NCBI RefSeq assembly: GCF_009650605.1
Contig: NZ_WAJT01000002.1
Span: 744,001-808,000, forward strand
From: Labrenzia sp. CE80
GTDB taxonomy: Bacteria; Pseudomonadota; Alphaproteobacteria; Rhizobiales; Stappiaceae
Length of the DNA: 64,000 bases
Direction of reading: 5' to 3'
The stretch's first letter is position 1. Each line of letters begins with the position of its first letter. The position numbers were made by a program, and so were the translations under genes. Below are positions 61,141-64,000 of the stretch, in pieces. The notes beneath the pieces were generated by a model. That model was not told where the DNA came from, did no database searches, and worked only from the letters and a program-made list of their open reading frames with translations.

Positions 61141-62400
61141 ATGGTTGTCACGAACACATTTTTGCTGATCGCGCAAGCTGCGGTCTACTTCACCGTCATG
61201 ATGAGCCTTCTTCAGGCACGGCATTCGATCGGTATTGGTGTGTTCATGTGCGCGCTCGGCGTGATGCACTTCCTTGAGACCTACCTCGCCAGTGTCTTCT
61301 ACATCGAGCTGCCTTTCGGCATCATTTCCCCCGGTTCAACGATCTTGTTCTCAGGCAAGCTTCTGATGATCTTGCTTCTGTACATCCGCGAGGATGCGCT
61401 CGTTGTCCGTCAGCCAATTTACGGCCTCCTGATCGGCAACTTTCTGATCGTCGCGCTGGTGATGATTCTGCGTAGCCACGACACCGTGTCGGTTATCCCT
61501 GATCGCATTCCGGACATCCGCTTTGTCGATGAGATGGGATGGCTAATGGTCTGGGGCACAATACTCCTTTTCATCGATGCCATCGCAATCATTGTTCTCT
61601 ACGAGCGCATCGGAGACGCCTTTGGTCGGCATCTGGGATGGAGATTTCTTGTTTGTGGGGCAGTCGTTCTCACCTTTGATCAGGCTGGCTTCTACCTTGC
61701 TCTGCGCTACGTATCGGGCGCGCCCCTAAGTGTGTTCTTCGGCGGTTGGGCTGCAAAAATGGTTGCGACGCTCCTCTACACCGGTTTCTTTGTCGCCTAC
61801 CTGCGTTTCTTCGATGAAAAGGCCAAGTGGCTCACGCATCGCCCTTTTCGGGACGTCTTTCATGTCCTGACTTACCGAGAACGCTATTATGACCTTCTCG
61901 AATCTTCTGGCCGGGATCACCTGACAGGCGTTCACCATCGCAGAAGCTACGATCTCAACGGTCCGAAAATCCTGCAGGAGAGCCTCACGGCTGGCCGGTC
62001 CATCACCATGCTGGTCATCGATATCGATCACTTCAAATTGGTCAATGATAGGCTCGGGCATCAGGTCGGAGACGAGGTGCTGAAGGCCATCGCAGGCCTT
62101 CTCAACGAAAATCTGAGGGCTGAAGACCACCTCTATCGATTTGGTGGAGAAGAGTTTGTGCTTTTGTGTGACCGTCTCCCGCCGGAAGCAGCGATGGGAA
62201 TGGCGGAACGCATCCGCAAGCTTATCGAGAAATTCAGTATTATTTATCTGCCCGAGAAGGTGACAGTCAGCGTTGGGGTCGCAAGTGCGCCAGAAGACGG
62301 CGATAACCTTGAGGCCCTATTCCAAACCGCAGACCAACGTCTTTACAGAGCCAAACATATGGGCAGAAACCGTGTCTGCGGCCCAGCGGTGCAAGACTGA
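61141..62400 (+). CDS. Integral-membrane diguanylate cyclase (GGDEF)
   Basis: 419 residues from the ATG at 61141, with AAGGAG upstream; an earlier start at 61102 is unlikely. The N-terminal ~225 residues form about six membrane helices of a sensor domain I do not recognise (for example GIGVFMCALGVMHFLETY and GWRFLVCGAVVLTFDQAGFY). The C-terminal GGDEF domain has RDHLTGVHHRRSY, IDIDHFKLVND, GGEEF at 335-339 and an RxxD inhibitory site at 326-329, so it should make c-di-GMP with feedback control. It may be cotranscribed with ubiA, which starts 49 bases later. Confidence 0.9.
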   Translation: MVVTNTFLLIAQAAVYFTVMMSLLQARHSIGIGVFMCALGVMHFLETYLASVFYIELPFGIISPGSTILFSGKLLMILLLYIREDALVVRQPIYGLLIGNFLIVALVMILRSHDTVSVIPDRIPDIRFVDEMGWLMVWGTILLFIDAIAIIVLYERIGDAFGRHLGWRFLVCGAVVLTFDQAGFYLALRYVSGAPLSVFFGGWAAKMVATLLYTGFFVAYLRFFDEKAKWLTHRPFRDVFHVLTYRERYYDLLESSGRDHLTGVHHRRSYDLNGPKILQESLTAGRSITMLVIDIDHFKLVNDRLGHQVGDEVLKAIAGLLNENLRAEDHLYRFGGEEFVLLCDRLPPEAAMGMAERIRKLIEKFSIIYLPEKVTVSVGVASAPEDGDNLEALFQTADQRLYRAKHMGRNRVCGPAVQD

Positions 62401-62449
62401 GCTTTTCAGCCGTCAAAAATCGCTCGCGCTCGAAAGCTGCCCGCGGTAA

Positions 62450-63403
62450 ATGAGATCCATGTTTTTCGGCACAAAAGACACAGGGCCCGTCGCTGACGCT
62501 GTTAAGAGACATTGGGTCGATACGCGGCTTCCTGCCTGGGCGAGGCCCTATGCACGCCTTGCGCGTTGGGAGCGGCCGATCGGTTGGTGGTTGCTGTTTT
62601 GGCCTTGCTGTTGGTCTGCGTCGCTGGCGGCAATTGCGGCTGAGGCTCCAGGACCAAGTCCTTGGCACATCGCTCTGTTTCTGATCGGAGCCGTCGCCAT
62701 GCGTGGCGCCGGCTGTACATACAATGATCTGGTCGATGAAGATATTGATGCGCAGGTTGAGCGGACGCGCTCCCGGCCAATACCAGCAGGTCAGGTCAGC
62801 CGAAGTCAGGCAAAGATCTTTCTGGCCGTACAAGCTCTCGTCGGTCTTCTGGTGCTCCTGCAGTTCAACACCTTCACAATCGTGTTGGGTTTTGCATCGC
62901 TTGTGCCGGTCGCCATCTATCCATTCATGAAGCGCGTGACAAATTGGCCTCAGCTTTTCCTGGGGTTGGCGTTCTCCTGGGGCGCGCTCATCGGATGGAC
63001 TGCGCACTTCGGATCGTTGTCCTGGGCACCGCTTGTCCTTTATGCAGGCGGCATTTGCTGGACGATCGGCTACGACACGATTTATGCGCATCAGGACAAG
63101 GAAGATGACGCACTTGTTGGTGTGAAATCTACCGCTCGTCTGTTTGGCGTTTGGACCAAACCTGCAATGCTGCTGCTTTACACGCTGGCGACCCTTTTGT
63201 TCGCCTTGGCAACGGTACTGGCTGACGCAGGACCGGCAGCATTTGCGGGAATAGCTCTAGGTGCACTTCATCTGCTTTGGCAGTCGATTGTACTCGATAT
63301 CGACGACGGGGATCAGTGCCTCAAGCTCTTTCGCTCGAACACGGCTTACGGATGGATCCTGTTTATCGGTTTTGTTCTGGACGCTCTGATCCGCTGGCTT
63401 TGA
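62450..63403 (+). CDS. ubiA: 4-hydroxybenzoate polyprenyltransferase
   Basis: Attaches the polyprenyl tail to 4-hydroxybenzoate in ubiquinone synthesis; 317 residues, with about eight membrane helices. The first prenyl-diphosphate site is NDLVDEDID and the second DTIYAHQDKEDD. RTRSRPIPAGQVSR follows the first. The start at 62450 has no strong ribosome site; 62459 is possible. It converges on the partial GGDEF gene with 17 bases between. Confidence 0.94.
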   Translation: MRSMFFGTKDTGPVADAVKRHWVDTRLPAWARPYARLARWERPIGWWLLFWPCCWSASLAAIAAEAPGPSPWHIALFLIGAVAMRGAGCTYNDLVDEDIDAQVERTRSRPIPAGQVSRSQAKIFLAVQALVGLLVLLQFNTFTIVLGFASLVPVAIYPFMKRVTNWPQLFLGLAFSWGALIGWTAHFGSLSWAPLVLYAGGICWTIGYDTIYAHQDKEDDALVGVKSTARLFGVWTKPAMLLLYTLATLLFALATVLADAGPAAFAGIALGALHLLWQSIVLDIDDGDQCLKLFRSNTAYGWILFIGFVLDALIRWL

Positions 63404-63420
63404 CGCAAGAACGCAGATGG

Positions 63421-64000
63421 TCAGGCGGCGTCTTCCGCATTGAGCGGGGCGGCATTGGAAGGCGTGTCCGCATCGGCAAGAATGTCGGTGACGATTTGGT
63501 TCTTGCCTTTGGTCTTTGCTTGATAGAGGCGCTCATCGGCCGCCGCAAGGGCTCTCTCCAGAGGTTCGTGATCTGAAGACGCAGAATATAGTCCGCCGCT
63601 GATCGTGGCGCTGATCTTGCCATTCGAGGCTGCCAACGATTCACGTGCAAAGCGTTCGCGAATGCGTTCTGCGCGCATGATCGCCTTGTGCGGTGTTGTT
63701 CCCGGCAGGAACAAGGCGAATTCTTCTCCGCCCAGACGCCCGGCAATACTGCCTAGCCTCAGGCCGTCGCCACAGATTTCGCCAAGCGTTTGAAGGATGC
63801 GATCGCCCGTCGCATGGCCATGCGCGTCATTGATTTGCTTGAAATGATCAACGTCGATCATCAGGACAGAATAGGGCTTGGCCCATCCGCTTTGATCGGC
63901 CAGCCAGCGCCGGGCATCATCGAAAAAGGCTCTGCGATTGGCGAGACCCGTGAGCGGGTCACGGTGGGCTTGCTCACGATAGTGCCGCTGTTCTTTTTCT
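63421..64000 (-). CDS. GGDEF-domain protein, C-terminal part (runs off window end)
   Basis: The minus-strand frame from 64000 to the stop at 63421 encodes the end of a diguanylate cyclase. Reading from the edge: HRDPLTGLANRRAFFDDA, then VLMIDVDHFKQINDAHGHATG, then LGGEEFALFLPG and a typical end with ADERLYQAKTKGKNQIV. An RxxD inhibitory site is not clearly present: the stretch before GGEEF reads GSIAGRLGGEEF. The N-terminal sensor lies outside the window. Confidence 0.92.
   Translation of the reverse strand, partial: EKEQRHYREQAHRDPLTGLANRRAFFDDARRWLADQSGWAKPYSVLMIDVDHFKQINDAHGHATGDRILQTLGEICGDGLRLGSIAGRLGGEEFALFLPGTTPHKAIMRAERIRERFARESLAASNGKISATISGGLYSASSDHEPLERALAAADERLYQAKTKGKNQIVTDILADADTPSNAAPLNAEDAA

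Noticed and set aside
1..64000. tRNA, rRNA, CRISPR, insertion sequence, prophage or attachment site
   Set aside because: No TTCGA arms in tRNA context, no repeat arrays, no transposase or integrase genes and no target-site duplications were seen by eye.

Overview
The window is ordinary, densely coded chromosome from an alphaproteobacterium, most likely a marine member of the Hyphomicrobiales such as the Roseibium/Stappia group. That placement is inferred from the hisS-hisZ-hisG operon, the CIRCE-controlled groESL pair, an alphaproteobacterial porin, alphaproteobacterial CheZ-like proteins, a TipF-like EAL protein, the ileS-lspA-lipoprotein-M16-M16 string, and the moderately GC-rich codon use. 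I found no rRNA, tRNA, CRISPR array, insertion sequence or prophage.

Region by region. 1-6165: a LysR regulator cut by the window edge, divergent from glycolate oxidase glcD-glcE; glcF follows, separated by an inverted secreted-protein gene, then a DUF1796-like gene. 6214-9667: an L,D-transpeptidase, a DUF2927 protein, a CheZ-like phosphatase and DNA glycosylase Tag. 9693-13353: histidine genes hisS-hisZ-hisG on the minus strand. 13701-17305: an envelope glycan cluster made of a GT2-GtrA fusion, a GT39 enzyme and a ChbG/HpnK-fold protein that has lost its metal ligands. 17521-19211: a Crp/Fnr regulator, a truncated haemoglobin and an acyl-CoA thioesterase. 19231-24303: small or secreted proteins, a medium-chain reductase, SlyX, and groESL with a CIRCE operator and a sigma-70-like promoter.

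24304-28482: a secreted beta-rich protein, a sigma-54 activator and a TipF-like degenerate EAL protein. 28500-35824: two M16 peptidases, a lipoprotein, lspA and ileS. 36195-39935: a GT87 protein, an EamA exporter, ribF and a MaoC dehydratase. 40182-41418: a cheY-cheZ-like pair. 41488-45558: a HAD hydrolase, mutL and a porin. 45977-49195: a single 1072-residue protein joining a complete ammonium transporter to HAMP-like, PAS, GGDEF and EAL domains. 49404-53446: tadA, an rluB-type synthase, rsmD, a variant metallo-beta-lactamase-fold protein and an unknown small protein. 53568-64000: a patatin phospholipase, a Cache-PAS-PAS-GGDEF-EAL protein, a fluoroacetate-dehalogenase-like hydrolase, purD, a GNAT enzyme, a membrane GGDEF protein, ubiA and a GGDEF protein cut by the window end.

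Two themes stand out. One is cyclic-di-GMP signalling: five GGDEF or EAL proteins, four of them in the last 18 kb. The other is chemotaxis: two CheZ paralogues that both end in FliM-like peptides. The ammonium transporter fused to a c-di-GMP module is the strongest candidate for an uncharacterised system.
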